Of a DNA stretch of 7,144 nt, positions 1-6,570 are shown piece by piece. Source of the stretch: Lysobacterales bacterium (GTDB lineage Bacteria; Pseudomonadota; Gammaproteobacteria; Xanthomonadales; SZUA-36); assembly GCA_029287515.1 (NCBI GenBank), contig JARFQZ010000074.1, forward strand, positions 1 to 7,144, given 5' to 3'. The notes under the pieces are model-generated. The model made no database searches. It was given only the letters and a program-made list of their open reading frames with translations, and was not told the origin of the DNA. A program made the position numbers and the translations under genes. Numbering within the stretch: the stretch's first letter is position 1; each line of letters opens with the position of its first letter.

Positions 1-2504
1 GACCTGCCGAACCCGTCGGTACCCAGCACGATGTAATCCTGGCCCGGCAGGAAAGCCCTGACCTGGTCGGCAAAGGCCCGCACGTAATCCGAGGCGGCGA
101 TGATGGGGCCCGGGCGTTCCTGGAGGCAGCCGGTGACCCAGGGTATCTTCGGCTCTTTTTCCGGATTCAACCGGTTCCACCGGGCGCACTCGACACCATT
201 GCGGCGCAGTTCGGTGAAGCTGGTCGCGCTCCAGATGTCGGAAGCCACTCCGAAATCCTGTTCCAGGATGTTGGCGGCAGCGATCGACTCACGGAGGATA
301 GCGCCGGAGCCCAACAGCTGGACTTTCTTCGGTCCGTCCGGGCCCTCGCGGAACAGGTACAGGCCTTCCCGGATACCCTGCTCCACACCCTCGGGCATAT
401 CGGGATGGACGTAGTTCTCATTTTCCACCGTGATGTAGTAGTAAATGTCTTCGCCTTCCTGGTACATACGGCGCATGCCGTCCTGGATGATCACGGCCAG
501 TTCGTAAGAAAATGTCGGATCATAGGAGACGCAGTTCGGCACCATGCCGGACATCATGTGGCTGTTGCCGTCCTCGTGCTGCAGGCCCTCGCCGTTGAGC
601 GTGGTCCTGCCGGCCGTACCGCCGATCAGGAATCCTCGCGCACGCATGTCGCCCGCCGCCCAGGCCAGGTCGCCGACGCGCTGGAAGCCGAACATGGAAT
701 AGAAGATGAAGAACGGGATCATCGCTATGCCGGTAGCCGAATAGCTGGTGGCAGCGGCAATCCAGGACGACATGGCCCCTGCCTCGGTAATGCCTTCCTG
801 CAGGATCTGGCCCTTCTGGTCTTCCTTGTAAAACATCAGCTGATCGGAATCGACCGGCGTATAAAGTTGTCCTACCGAGGAGTAAATCCCGAGCTGCCGG
901 AACATGCCCTCCATGCCGAAAGTACGCGCCTCGTCCGCGACGATGGGCACGATTCGTTCAGAAATCTTCTTGTCCCTCAACAGGATGGACAAGGCCCGGA
1001 CAAACACCATCGTGGTGCTGATTTCCCGGTCACCCGACCCTTTGAGCAATGACTCGAACAATTCCATCCCGGGCGCCTCGATCGGCCCGTCCTGCTGGCG
1101 GCGCTGGGGAATGAACCCGCCCAGTTCCTTGCGGCGCTCCAGCAGGTATTTCACTTCCTCGCTGTCTTCACCCGGATGGTAATAGGGAATGTTCTCCAGT
1201 TCCTCATCGGGTATCGGCACACCGAAGCGGTCACGGAACTGGCGCACCGACTCGATATCCATCTTCTTTTGCTGATGTGTGATGTTCTGGGCCTCGCCGG
1301 CCCCGCCCATGCCGTAACCTTTTACCGTCTTGGCCAGGATGACGGTGGGCTGTGCGGGTGAAGCCACGGCCGAACTGTATGCCGCGAACAGCTTATGCGG
1401 ATCGTGCCCGCCGCGGTTCAAACGCCAGATATCCTTGTCGGTCATGGTCGCCACCATCTCGAGCAATTCCGGATACTTGCCGAAGAAATGCTCCCGGGTG
1501 TAAGCACCGCCCTTGGCCTTGTAGTTCTGGTATTCGCCATCGACCGCCTCTTCCATGCGCTGGCGCAGGAGACCGTTCTTGTCCTTGGCGAACAGCTTGT
1601 CCCAGTAAGACCCCCAGATGACTTTGATGACCCGCCAGCCGGCGCCACGGAACACGCCTTCGAGTTCCTGGATGATCTTGCCGTTGCCGCGGACCGGGCC
1701 GTCCAGCCTCTGCAGGTTGCAGTTGATGACAAAAATCAGGTTATCCAGCTTTTCCCTGCCTGCCAGGGAAATGGCGCCCAGGGATTCCGGCTCGTCGGTT
1801 TCACCGTCCCCCATGAAACACCACACTTTTCGATCGGAAGTGTCCGCAATCCCGCGATTGTGCAGGTACTTGAGAAAGCGCGCCTGGTAAATCGCCATGA
1901 TGGGCCCCAGGCCCATCGACACCGTGGGCAACTGCCAGTAATCCGGCATCAGCCACGGATGCGGGTAGGAACTGAGCCCCTGGCCGTCGGATTCCTGCCT
2001 GAACCGGTCCAGCTGATCTTCCGTTATGCGGCCTTCCAGGTAGGAGCGCGCATAAATGCCGGGAGAGGAATGGCCCTGGATGTAGACCAGGTCACCGCCG
2101 CCGGGATGCTCGGGCCCTCTGAAAAAGTGGTTGAAGCCCATGTCGTACAAGCTTGCCGCCGATGCGAAACTGGCGATATGACCGCCCAGTTCTCCACCGC
2201 GTTTGCTGGCGCGCAGCACCGTGGCCATCGCGTTCCAGCGAATGATGGAACGGATTCGGTATTCGAGTTCGACATTTCCGGGGTGTTTCTTGCCCAGTTG
2301 GGCCGGAATGGTGTTGATGTAGGCGGTGGTCGCCTTGTAAGGAAGGTAGCCGCCCGAACGCCGGGTGTAATCAACCAGTTGCTCAATCAGGTAATGGGCC
2401 CGGTCCGGCCCTTCACGCTCTATTACTGCCTGCAGTGATTCCAGCCATTCTGCTGTTTCCAGTTGGTCCGTATCGGTTTGTGTCTTGTCTGTTTTCTGAT
2501 CCAT
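1..2504 (-). CDS. aceE: Pyruvate dehydrogenase E1 component, homodimeric type (3' end cut by window edge)
   Basis: This is the thiamine-diphosphate E1 subunit of the pyruvate dehydrogenase complex; it decarboxylates pyruvate and acetylates the lipoyl groups of E2 in the cytoplasm. I translated 834 residues from ATG 2504; the frame stays open to the left edge, and E. coli AceE (887 aa) suggests about 50 residues are missing. The thiamine/Mg motif begins GDGETDEP at residue 232 and closes at NCN 261-263. From recalled E. coli AceE, the active-site residues H106, E571 and H640 correspond to H109 (GGHIASF), E574 (ITEAG) and H643 (GLQHED); the mobile-loop His is kept in NITHQQKK. The visible end is GTDGFGR. 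One difference is N647 where E. coli has H644. The start follows GAGGA by 6 nt and lies 9 nt after the pyk stop, so the gene is probably cotranscribed and coupled with pyk. aceF would be expected beyond the left edge, but this is inference. The family assignment is very secure. Confidence 0.97.
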   Translation of the reverse strand, partial: MDQKTDKTQTDTDQLETAEWLESLQAVIEREGPDRAHYLIEQLVDYTRRSGGYLPYKATTAYINTIPAQLGKKHPGNVELEYRIRSIIRWNAMATVLRASKRGGELGGHIASFASAASLYDMGFNHFFRGPEHPGGGDLVYIQGHSSPGIYARSYLEGRITEDQLDRFRQESDGQGLSSYPHPWLMPDYWQLPTVSMGLGPIMAIYQARFLKYLHNRGIADTSDRKVWCFMGDGETDEPESLGAISLAGREKLDNLIFVINCNLQRLDGPVRGNGKIIQELEGVFRGAGWRVIKVIWGSYWDKLFAKDKNGLLRQRMEEAVDGEYQNYKAKGGAYTREHFFGKYPELLEMVATMTDKDIWRLNRGGHDPHKLFAAYSSAVASPAQPTVILAKTVKGYGMGGAGEAQNITHQQKKMDIESVRQFRDRFGVPIPDEELENIPYYHPGEDSEEVKYLLERRKELGGFIPQRRQQDGPIEAPGMELFESLLKGSGDREISTTMVFVRALSILLRDKKISERIVPIVADEARTFGMEGMFRQLGIYSSVGQLYTPVDSDQLMFYKEDQKGQILQEGITEAGAMSSWIAAATSYSATGIAMIPFFIFYSMFGFQRVGDLAWAAGDMRARGFLIGGTAGRTTLNGEGLQHEDGNSHMMSGMVPNCVSYDPTFSYELAVIIQDGMRRMYQEGEDIYYYITVENENYVHPDMPEGVEQGIREGLYLFREGPDGPKKVQLLGSGAILRESIAAANILEQDFGVASDIWSATSFTELRRNGVECARWNRLNPEKEPKIPWVTGCLQERPGPIIAASDYVRAFADQVRAFLPGQDYIVLGTDGFGR

Positions 2505-2510
2505 TCCTGT

Positions 2511-2516
2511 TCCTCA
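2511..2516 (-). promoter_or_regulatory. Ribosome binding site of aceE overlapping the pyk stop codon
   Basis: On the minus strand the sequence reads TGAGGAACAGGAATG. The TGA is the stop of pyk, its last two bases begin the Shine-Dalgarno-like GAGGA, and 6 nt separate that from the aceE ATG. Ribosomes ending on pyk therefore sit on the aceE initiation site, which suggests translational coupling. A second AGGA directly abuts the ATG and is too close to act. This supports the chosen aceE start. Confidence 0.75.
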
Positions 2517-3995
2517 GACCCGGTATCTTGCCCGGCCTTCAGCATCCAGCTTGATGAACCTGAAGGTATTGGTTCCGCCGGATTTACTCATCTGGTCGCC
2601 CATCGTCACGATGATGCGGTCGTCGTCTTTCACCGCACCGTGCGCCAGCAGGGTTCGCATCGCTTCACCGACCACTTCATCGGGATCGTCGCTGGTGGCC
2701 TCCTGTTTTACCGGAAACACGTCCCGGAACATGGCCATCTTCCGCCTGCTCGCGGAATTGGTGGAGAAGGCATAAATGGGGACGGATGACTGCACACGTG
2801 ACAACCACTGGGCGGTAGAGCCGGATTCGGTCAGGGCCACGATGGCTTGCACCGAGACGTTGGTCGCCATGTACATTGCAGCCATTGCGATGGCCTGGTC
2901 GATCCTTTCAAAACGCACGTTGAGGTGGACCACATCGCCTTCGGCCTCGAAATGCCGTTCCGCACCGAGGCAAATCCGGTTCATCGCCTCAATGACTTTA
3001 ACCGGGTGTTTGCCGACTGCCGTTTCGGCCGAAAGCATCACCGCGTCCGTACCGTCCAGGACTGCGTTGGCCACGTCCAGGACTTCCGCGCGAGTCGGAA
3101 TGGGATTCTCCACCATCGACTGCATCATCTGGGTTGCGGTGGCGACAATCCGGTTGTGCCTGATGCCTTTTCTGATGATCCGCTTCTGCAAGCCCGGGAG
3201 TTCCTCATCGCCGATCTCAACGCCCAGGTCGCCGCGCGCCACCATGATAACGTCCGCCGTATCGCAGATTTCCTCGAGGTTGTCGATGGCCTCCATCCTT
3301 TCGATCTTGGCAACAATCGAAGCTTCGCTGCCGGCTTTTCGCAGCAGGCCCCTTGCACGGTCGATATCGTCGGCGCTGCTGACGAACGAGACCGCCACGT
3401 AATCCGCGCCGATTTCAGCTGCAAGTTCGATATGCGGCAGGTCGTGCTCGGCCAGTCCTGAAACGGATAAGCCGCCCCCCTGCAGGTTAAGCCCTTTCCT
3501 GTTTTTCAGAACACCGCCGTTCTCGACCAGGCAGTGGACCCTGCCGTTATCGAGAGACTGCACTTGCATCGAGATCAAGCCGTCATCGAGCAGAAGGATA
3601 TCCCCCGGATTGACATCGTTTGCAAGGTCCGGGTAACTGACGCCAACCCTGCGGTGGTCTCCCGGGGTGGCCGGATCGCTGGCATCCAGTGTGAAATGAT
3701 CGCCGCTGGTCAGTTTCGCTTCGCCGCCTGCAAAATTCTCGACACGAATCTTCGGACCCTGCAAGTCAACCAACAGGGCGACCTGCCACCTGAGCTTTTT
3801 TGCGGTTTTTCGGACCAGCTTGGCCCTGCGCTTCTGCTCATCCATGTCGCCGTGCGACATGTTCAACCGGAACACGTCCACGCCTGCCCTGATCAGACCT
3901 TCCATGACATCCGCATCGTCAGTGCCCGGACCAAGGGTCGCGATGATCTTGGTCCTCCGGCGGTGACTGGCAGATTTTTTGATGTCTACATTCAT
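2514..3995 (-). CDS. pyk: Pyruvate kinase, PykA-like (K+-independent signature)
   Basis: Pyruvate kinase transfers phosphate from phosphoenolpyruvate to ADP, giving ATP and pyruvate, the last step of glycolysis. The 493-aa product is of normal length (E. coli PykA is 480 aa). Visible in order: RTKIIATLGP at 14-23, substrate-binding FRLNMSHG at 42-49, the start of the lid (B) domain after LQGPKIR at 78-84, catalytic K230 and metal ligand E232 in AKIER, RGDLGVE at 254-260, ATATQMM at 285-291, and PTRAEVLDVANAVLDGTDA at 300-318. The C-terminal regulatory domain follows. L78, Q79, K82 and V85 match the residue set described for K+-independent pyruvate kinases. ATG 3995 is the only sensible start; it lacks a Shine-Dalgarno sequence, and a perfect TATAAT lies 8 nt upstream, so the mRNA may be leaderless. 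The stop is 9 nt from aceE, whose enzyme uses the pyruvate made here. No key residue is missing. Confidence 0.97.
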   Translation of the reverse strand: MNVDIKKSASHRRRTKIIATLGPGTDDADVMEGLIRAGVDVFRLNMSHGDMDEQKRRAKLVRKTAKKLRWQVALLVDLQGPKIRVENFAGGEAKLTSGDHFTLDASDPATPGDHRRVGVSYPDLANDVNPGDILLLDDGLISMQVQSLDNGRVHCLVENGGVLKNRKGLNLQGGGLSVSGLAEHDLPHIELAAEIGADYVAVSFVSSADDIDRARGLLRKAGSEASIVAKIERMEAIDNLEEICDTADVIMVARGDLGVEIGDEELPGLQKRIIRKGIRHNRIVATATQMMQSMVENPIPTRAEVLDVANAVLDGTDAVMLSAETAVGKHPVKVIEAMNRICLGAERHFEAEGDVVHLNVRFERIDQAIAMAAMYMATNVSVQAIVALTESGSTAQWLSRVQSSVPIYAFSTNSASRRKMAMFRDVFPVKQEATSDDPDEVVGEAMRTLLAHGAVKDDDRIIVTMGDQMSKSGGTNTFRFIKLDAEGRARYRV

Positions 3996-4003
3996 AGCGG
4001 CCG

Positions 4004-4009
4004 ATTATA
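4004..4009 (-). promoter_or_regulatory. Putative -10 element of a promoter for pyk-aceE
   Basis: The minus strand carries a perfect TATAAT ending 8 nt before the pyk ATG, inside an AT-rich spacer of an otherwise GC-rich region. Initiation 7 to 9 nt downstream would place the transcript start at or within about two bases of the start codon. The -35 is weak: at 17 nt spacing the hexamer is TCAATC, and the better-looking TTATCA (4030-4035) is 20 nt away. The promoter therefore rests mainly on the -10 match and its position. Confidence 0.45.
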
Positions 4010-4025
4010 AAGCTAATTGATGACA

Positions 4026-4044
4026 GGATTGATAATCATTTCCC
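4026..4044. promoter_or_regulatory. Possible partial Fur-box-like sequence upstream of pyk
   Basis: The plus strand has TGATAATCATT at 4030-4040. By eye, 13 of 19 positions over this interval agree with the classical Fur consensus: the central GATAATCATT is exact, and the outer arms are poor. It overlaps the place where the -35 region of the pyk promoter should lie, so a bound repressor could block transcription. The spacer is AT-rich, which raises the odds of a chance match, and nothing else in the window points to iron. Confidence 0.2.
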
Positions 4045-4054
4045 CTGAAAGGGG
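4042..4054. other. Small inverted repeat in the spacer before pyk
   Basis: CCCCT and AGGGG form a perfect 5-bp stem around a 3-nt loop (GAA on the plus strand). It lies about 67 nt after the stop of the second lipoprotein gene and 47 nt before pyk. On the transcribed strand it is followed by AAATGATTATC and not a T-run, so it does not look like an intrinsic terminator. It might be a weak RNA hairpin or half of a protein site; chance is also possible. Confidence 0.3.
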
Positions 4055-4120
4055 TAAAGACAGACGCTCAGGCAACGAGTTCCGGCCCGGTGCGGACGGT
4101 TTCAGCTGCGTGTTGAGGAA

Positions 4121-4729
4121 TTACCTGCCCGCTGTATGGGGATACTGTTCGAAAACCTTGTTGACGGATGTGTAGACCGCATCGCGCAAGTTCTGAGCCA
4201 CCTTGTCGGTAACATCCACGACGGCCACGCCCTGCCAGCTGACTTTTTGCTTCTGATTATCGACAAGGTCGATAAAAATGGAGGCTTCGGTGGTTTTGGT
4301 CGCGCGGGTACCCACTCCGACGCCCACGCCCACCGCGGAACCGTAGTGGGCGCCACCGGGACGATTGTAGTAGGCACCACTCATGTAGGGCGCGGAATAA
4401 GTGCGCATGCTGACCTTGTCATCGGTGCGGGAAGTCACGTTGACGATGAGGTCCGGGTTATCGGATTGCCGGTAACCACGCTGGGTCAACTCCCGGGTAA
4501 TGGCTTCACGGAACAGTTCACCGAATATCGGCGAGTTGTAACCGCCCTCGATGCCCATGGGGTCGAAGAAATTGAACGTACGGTACCGGGCGAAATTGGC
4601 CGACGGGTCCTCATCGCTGCGGACTTCCAGCCCGGTGGCGCAGCCGGTCAGCAACAGCGCCAGCAAGGCAAAGGACCATCCCGCCAGCGATTTGAGACGC
4701 CTGGCGCGACCCTGGTCAGTTGAATTCAT
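4121..4729 (-). CDS. DUF4136-type outer-membrane lipoprotein, second of a tandem pair
   Basis: The function is unknown. The 202-aa product has a lipoprotein signal: basic residues at 8-13, a hydrophobic stretch at about 17-28, and lipobox LLTGC with the lipidated Cys at 30. Ala follows the Cys, so by the E. coli +2 rule it should be sorted to the outer membrane and face the periplasm. The rest resembles the DUF4136 family: the segment RTFNFFDPMGIEG at 50-62, the middle SDNPDLIVNVTSRTDDKVS at 89-107, the strand ASIFIDLVD at 149-157, WQGVAV at 165-170, and a C-terminal helix ending near VFEQYP. A Gly/Tyr-rich loop at 112-141 contains a VG run (133-140). It is clearly paralogous to the gene just upstream, with identity of very roughly 40% by eye. 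It starts 8 nt after that gene's stop and has no good Shine-Dalgarno, so translation probably depends on coupling. The family call is by pattern, not by search. Confidence 0.85.
   Translation of the reverse strand: MNSTDQGRARRLKSLAGWSFALLALLLTGCATGLEVRSDEDPSANFARYRTFNFFDPMGIEGGYNSPIFGELFREAITRELTQRGYRQSDNPDLIVNVTSRTDDKVSMRTYSAPYMSGAYYNRPGGAHYGSAVGVGVGVGTRATKTTEASIFIDLVDNQKQKVSWQGVAVVDVTDKVAQNLRDAVYTSVNKVFEQYPHTAGR
4310..4333 (-). repeat. Val-Gly dipeptide run inside the second lipoprotein gene
   Basis: Residues 133-140 of the second lipoprotein read VGVGVGVG, coded by imperfect GTG-GGC-type hexamers. The run occupies the same loop where the upstream paralogue has Gly/Tyr repeats. This suggests a low-complexity loop that changes freely in length and composition between the conserved parts of the domain. 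Confidence 0.6.
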
Positions 4730-4737
4730 ATCGATGA

Positions 4738-5343
4738 TCAGGATCCGCCGGGCGCGGGGACCGGGAAGGCAGAGAAAACTTTGTCTACCGTGGAGTATAC
4801 GGTTTCGCGCAGTTGCTCCTGCATCTTGTCGGTAACAGTAAACGTGGCGACGCCTTGCCAGACCATCTTGTGCTCCGTGGCGTCGACCAGGTCGATGTAG
4901 ACATTGGCCTCGGTATACTGGTGCACCGTGGTGCGGGTGGCGCCACCGTGGTAACCCCAGGGGCCACCATAACCGTAGCGACCGTAACCGCCATAGTAAC
5001 CGCCATACACGTAGGGTTCCTGGTAGGTGTTAACCCGCACTTTGTCTTCAGCGCCGATGGAGACATTCACCTGGAGTTGTGGTGTGTCGGACTGGGTAAA
5101 CCCGCGGGAATTCATCTGGGAACTGATCGCTGCACGAAAGTGCTGCCCCAGCAGGTTGGAATAGTTGTCGCCCTCGATGCCCATCTGGCTGAAGAAGTCA
5201 TAAGTCTTGAACTGGCCCAGGTTGACGCCGGGGTCTGAATCCGTGCGTACTTTCACGCTTGGCGCACAGCCTGCTGCCAGCATTGACACCAGGGCGATGG
5301 CAACTACGGAACGAAAGATTGGCCGGTTCAGCTTAAATTTCAT
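4738..5343 (-). CDS. DUF4136-type outer-membrane lipoprotein, first of a tandem pair
   Basis: The function is unknown. The 201-aa product begins with a short basic end, a hydrophobic segment at about 12-23 and lipobox LAAGC with Cys 26 as the lipidated residue; Ala at +2 predicts the outer membrane. The domain follows DUF4136 order: DPGVNLGQFKTYDFF at 37-51, MGIEG at 54-58, SDTPQLQVNVSIGAEDKV at 85-102, ANVYIDLVD at 146-154, VWQGVATFTVTDKM at 161-174, and a last helix to VFSAFP. A loop at 111-134 is very rich in Gly and Tyr, including YGGY twice in a row from a perfect 12-bp DNA repeat. The ATG is preceded by GGAG with a 6-nt spacer, a good ribosome site. It lies 42 nt after pgk with no visible terminator, so readthrough from gap-pgk is likely. 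The loop resembles those of other surface or periplasmic low-complexity segments, but no binding partner can be inferred. Confidence 0.87.
   Translation of the reverse strand: MKFKLNRPIFRSVVAIALVSMLAAGCAPSVKVRTDSDPGVNLGQFKTYDFFSQMGIEGDNYSNLLGQHFRAAISSQMNSRGFTQSDTPQLQVNVSIGAEDKVRVNTYQEPYVYGGYYGGYGRYGYGGPWGYHGGATRTTVHQYTEANVYIDLVDATEHKMVWQGVATFTVTDKMQEQLRETVYSTVDKVFSAFPVPAPGGS
4984..5007 (-). repeat. Perfect 12-bp tandem duplication (GTAACCGCCATA x2)
   Basis: On the plus strand GTAACCGCCATA occurs twice with no gap. In the minus-strand reading frame each copy codes for YGGY (residues 113-116 and 117-120 of the first lipoprotein). Because the unit is a multiple of three, gain or loss of copies would keep the frame, so the loop could vary in length between strains. 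Confidence 0.85.
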
Positions 5344-5349
5344 GAAACA

Positions 5350-5353
5350 CTCC
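5350..5353 (-). promoter_or_regulatory. Ribosome binding site of the first lipoprotein gene
   Basis: GGAG on the minus strand is separated from ATG 5343 by TGTTTC, 6 nt. It is the clearest Shine-Dalgarno in the right half of the window, and it lies in the 42-nt spacer after pgk. It suggests that this gene is initiated independently even when it is cotranscribed with pgk, unlike its downstream partner. Confidence 0.65.
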
Positions 5354-5385
5354 AGGCTTGTGAGACGACTATCCTACCAGCCGCC

Positions 5386-6564
5386 TCATTGACTTGCTAC
5401 AGCCTCCAGTGCCGCGACGGCAGGCAGGGTTTTTCCTTCCACAAACTCAAGGAAAGCGCCGCCTCCGGTCGAGATGTAACTGATGCCGTCCCGCACCCGG
5501 AACTGGTCGATTGCCGCCAGCGTATCGCCACCGCCGGCGATGCTGTAGGCATCTGACCGTTCAATGGCCTCAGCGATTGCCCGTGTACCCGTGGTGAAGT
5601 TCCTGAACTCGAAAACTCCCACCGGGCCATTCCAGATGATGGTGCCGGAGCCGGCAATGATTTCCGAATACTCAATGGCCGTGAGTGGCCCGATATCCAG
5701 TATCATTTCGTCGTCCCCCACCTCGTCGACTTTCCTGACCAGCGCATCGGCGTCATCCGAAAACGCCTTGGCCACGAGTACATCCTTGGGAATCGGAATG
5801 GAGCCGCCGCTGGCGTGTGCTTTCTGAATCAGTTCCTGCGCTTCGTGTATCAGGTCGGGTTCATAAAGTGACTCACCCACGTTGTAGCCCGACGCGGCGA
5901 TAAACGTATTGGCGATACCGCCGCCAACGATCAATTCATCAACCTTGTCCAGAAGCGTGTTCAGCACCGACAACTTGGTGGACACCTTGGAGCCTCCGAC
6001 AATTGCCAGCAAGGGACGGTCAGGGTCATGCAGGCCTTTCTCGAGGGCGTCCAGCTCGCGGGCAAGCAACGGCCCCGCGCATGCAACCGGGGCGAACCGG
6101 GTTACGCCTTCGGTCGAGGCTTGCGCCCGGTGGGCTGTTCCGAAGGCATCCATGACGAAGACATCACACAGGGCGGCCATCGAGCGCGCCAGGTCTTCAT
6201 CGTTCTTTTTTTCACCGGTATTGAACCGGACGTTTTCGCAAAGAACGACCTCGCCCGGCGCCACATCGACGCCGCCCAGCCAGTCCTGCTCCAGCCGCAC
6301 TTCGCGGCCCAGCAATTCGCCCAGCCGGTCAGCCACGGGTTGCAAAGAAAATTGCGGGTCCGGATGGCCTTCAACAGGCCGCCCCAGGTGCGACATGATC
6401 ATCACTGCTGCGCCCTTTTCGAGGGCAGTGCGGATCGTCGGCAGGGCGGCCCGTATCCGGGCGTCCGAGCTGACCCTGCCATCGCTGACAGGGACATTAA
6501 GGTCTTCCCGGATCAGGACGCGCTTGCCGTCCAGATCCAGGTTTTCCATACGAAGGTAGTTCAT
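5386..6564 (-). CDS. pgk: Phosphoglycerate kinase
   Basis: Pgk transfers the acyl phosphate of 1,3-bisphosphoglycerate to ADP, making ATP and 3-phosphoglycerate in the cytoplasm. The 392-aa length is normal for a bacterial enzyme. The N-terminal, phosphoglycerate-binding domain shows REDLNVP at 19-25, SHLGRP at 58-63, ENVRFNTGE at 110-118 and DAFGTAHR at 139-146. The nucleotide-binding domain shows GGSKVSTKL at 190-198, WNGPVGVFE at 311-319, GGGDTLAA at 344-351 and STGGGAFLEF at 365-374. All hallmark motifs are intact. The start at ATG 6564 is preferred over Met 6 because MNYLRMENLDLDGKRV aligns end to end with the E. coli Pgk N-terminus as I recall it. Only 6 nt separate it from the gap stop, with a weak GAGA as ribosome site, so it is probably coupled to gap, whose product is its substrate. 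Confidence 0.98.
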   Translation of the reverse strand: MNYLRMENLDLDGKRVLIREDLNVPVSDGRVSSDARIRAALPTIRTALEKGAAVMIMSHLGRPVEGHPDPQFSLQPVADRLGELLGREVRLEQDWLGGVDVAPGEVVLCENVRFNTGEKKNDEDLARSMAALCDVFVMDAFGTAHRAQASTEGVTRFAPVACAGPLLARELDALEKGLHDPDRPLLAIVGGSKVSTKLSVLNTLLDKVDELIVGGGIANTFIAASGYNVGESLYEPDLIHEAQELIQKAHASGGSIPIPKDVLVAKAFSDDADALVRKVDEVGDDEMILDIGPLTAIEYSEIIAGSGTIIWNGPVGVFEFRNFTTGTRAIAEAIERSDAYSIAGGGDTLAAIDQFRVRDGISYISTGGGAFLEFVEGKTLPAVAALEAVASQ

Positions 6565-6570
6565 GATTTC

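Noticed and set aside
405..1052. A 215-codon plus-strand open frame antisense to the aceE 3' region.
   Set aside because: The composition is rich in His, Arg and Gly as typical of antisense shadows, there is no ribosome site, and the opposite strand codes for conserved AceE motifs.
1395..2438. A 347-codon open frame on the plus strand, antisense to aceE.
   Set aside because: The minus-strand frame is unmistakably AceE throughout this stretch. The plus-strand product has no recognisable domain and is best explained as a shadow frame in GC-rich coding DNA.
2776..3461. Two overlapping plus-strand open frames of more than 200 codons opposite pyk.
   Set aside because: They overlap each other and the conserved catalytic core of pyruvate kinase, and neither shows a known domain or initiation signal.
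4042..4054. The CCCCT-GAA-AGGGG inverted repeat as a terminator for the lipoprotein operon.
   Set aside because: The stem is only 5 bp and no T-run follows it on the transcribed strand (AAATGATTATC), so it does not fit an intrinsic terminator.
4136..4723. A 195-codon plus-strand frame opposite the second lipoprotein gene.
   Set aside because: The minus-strand product has a clean lipobox and matches its paralogue; the plus-strand frame has no counterpart pattern and spans almost exactly the same gene, as shadows do.
5344..5385. A separate promoter for the lipoprotein pair in the spacer after pgk.
   Set aside because: The only -10-like sequence is a poor TAGGAT with no room for a -35 outside pgk; it is not convincing enough to list.
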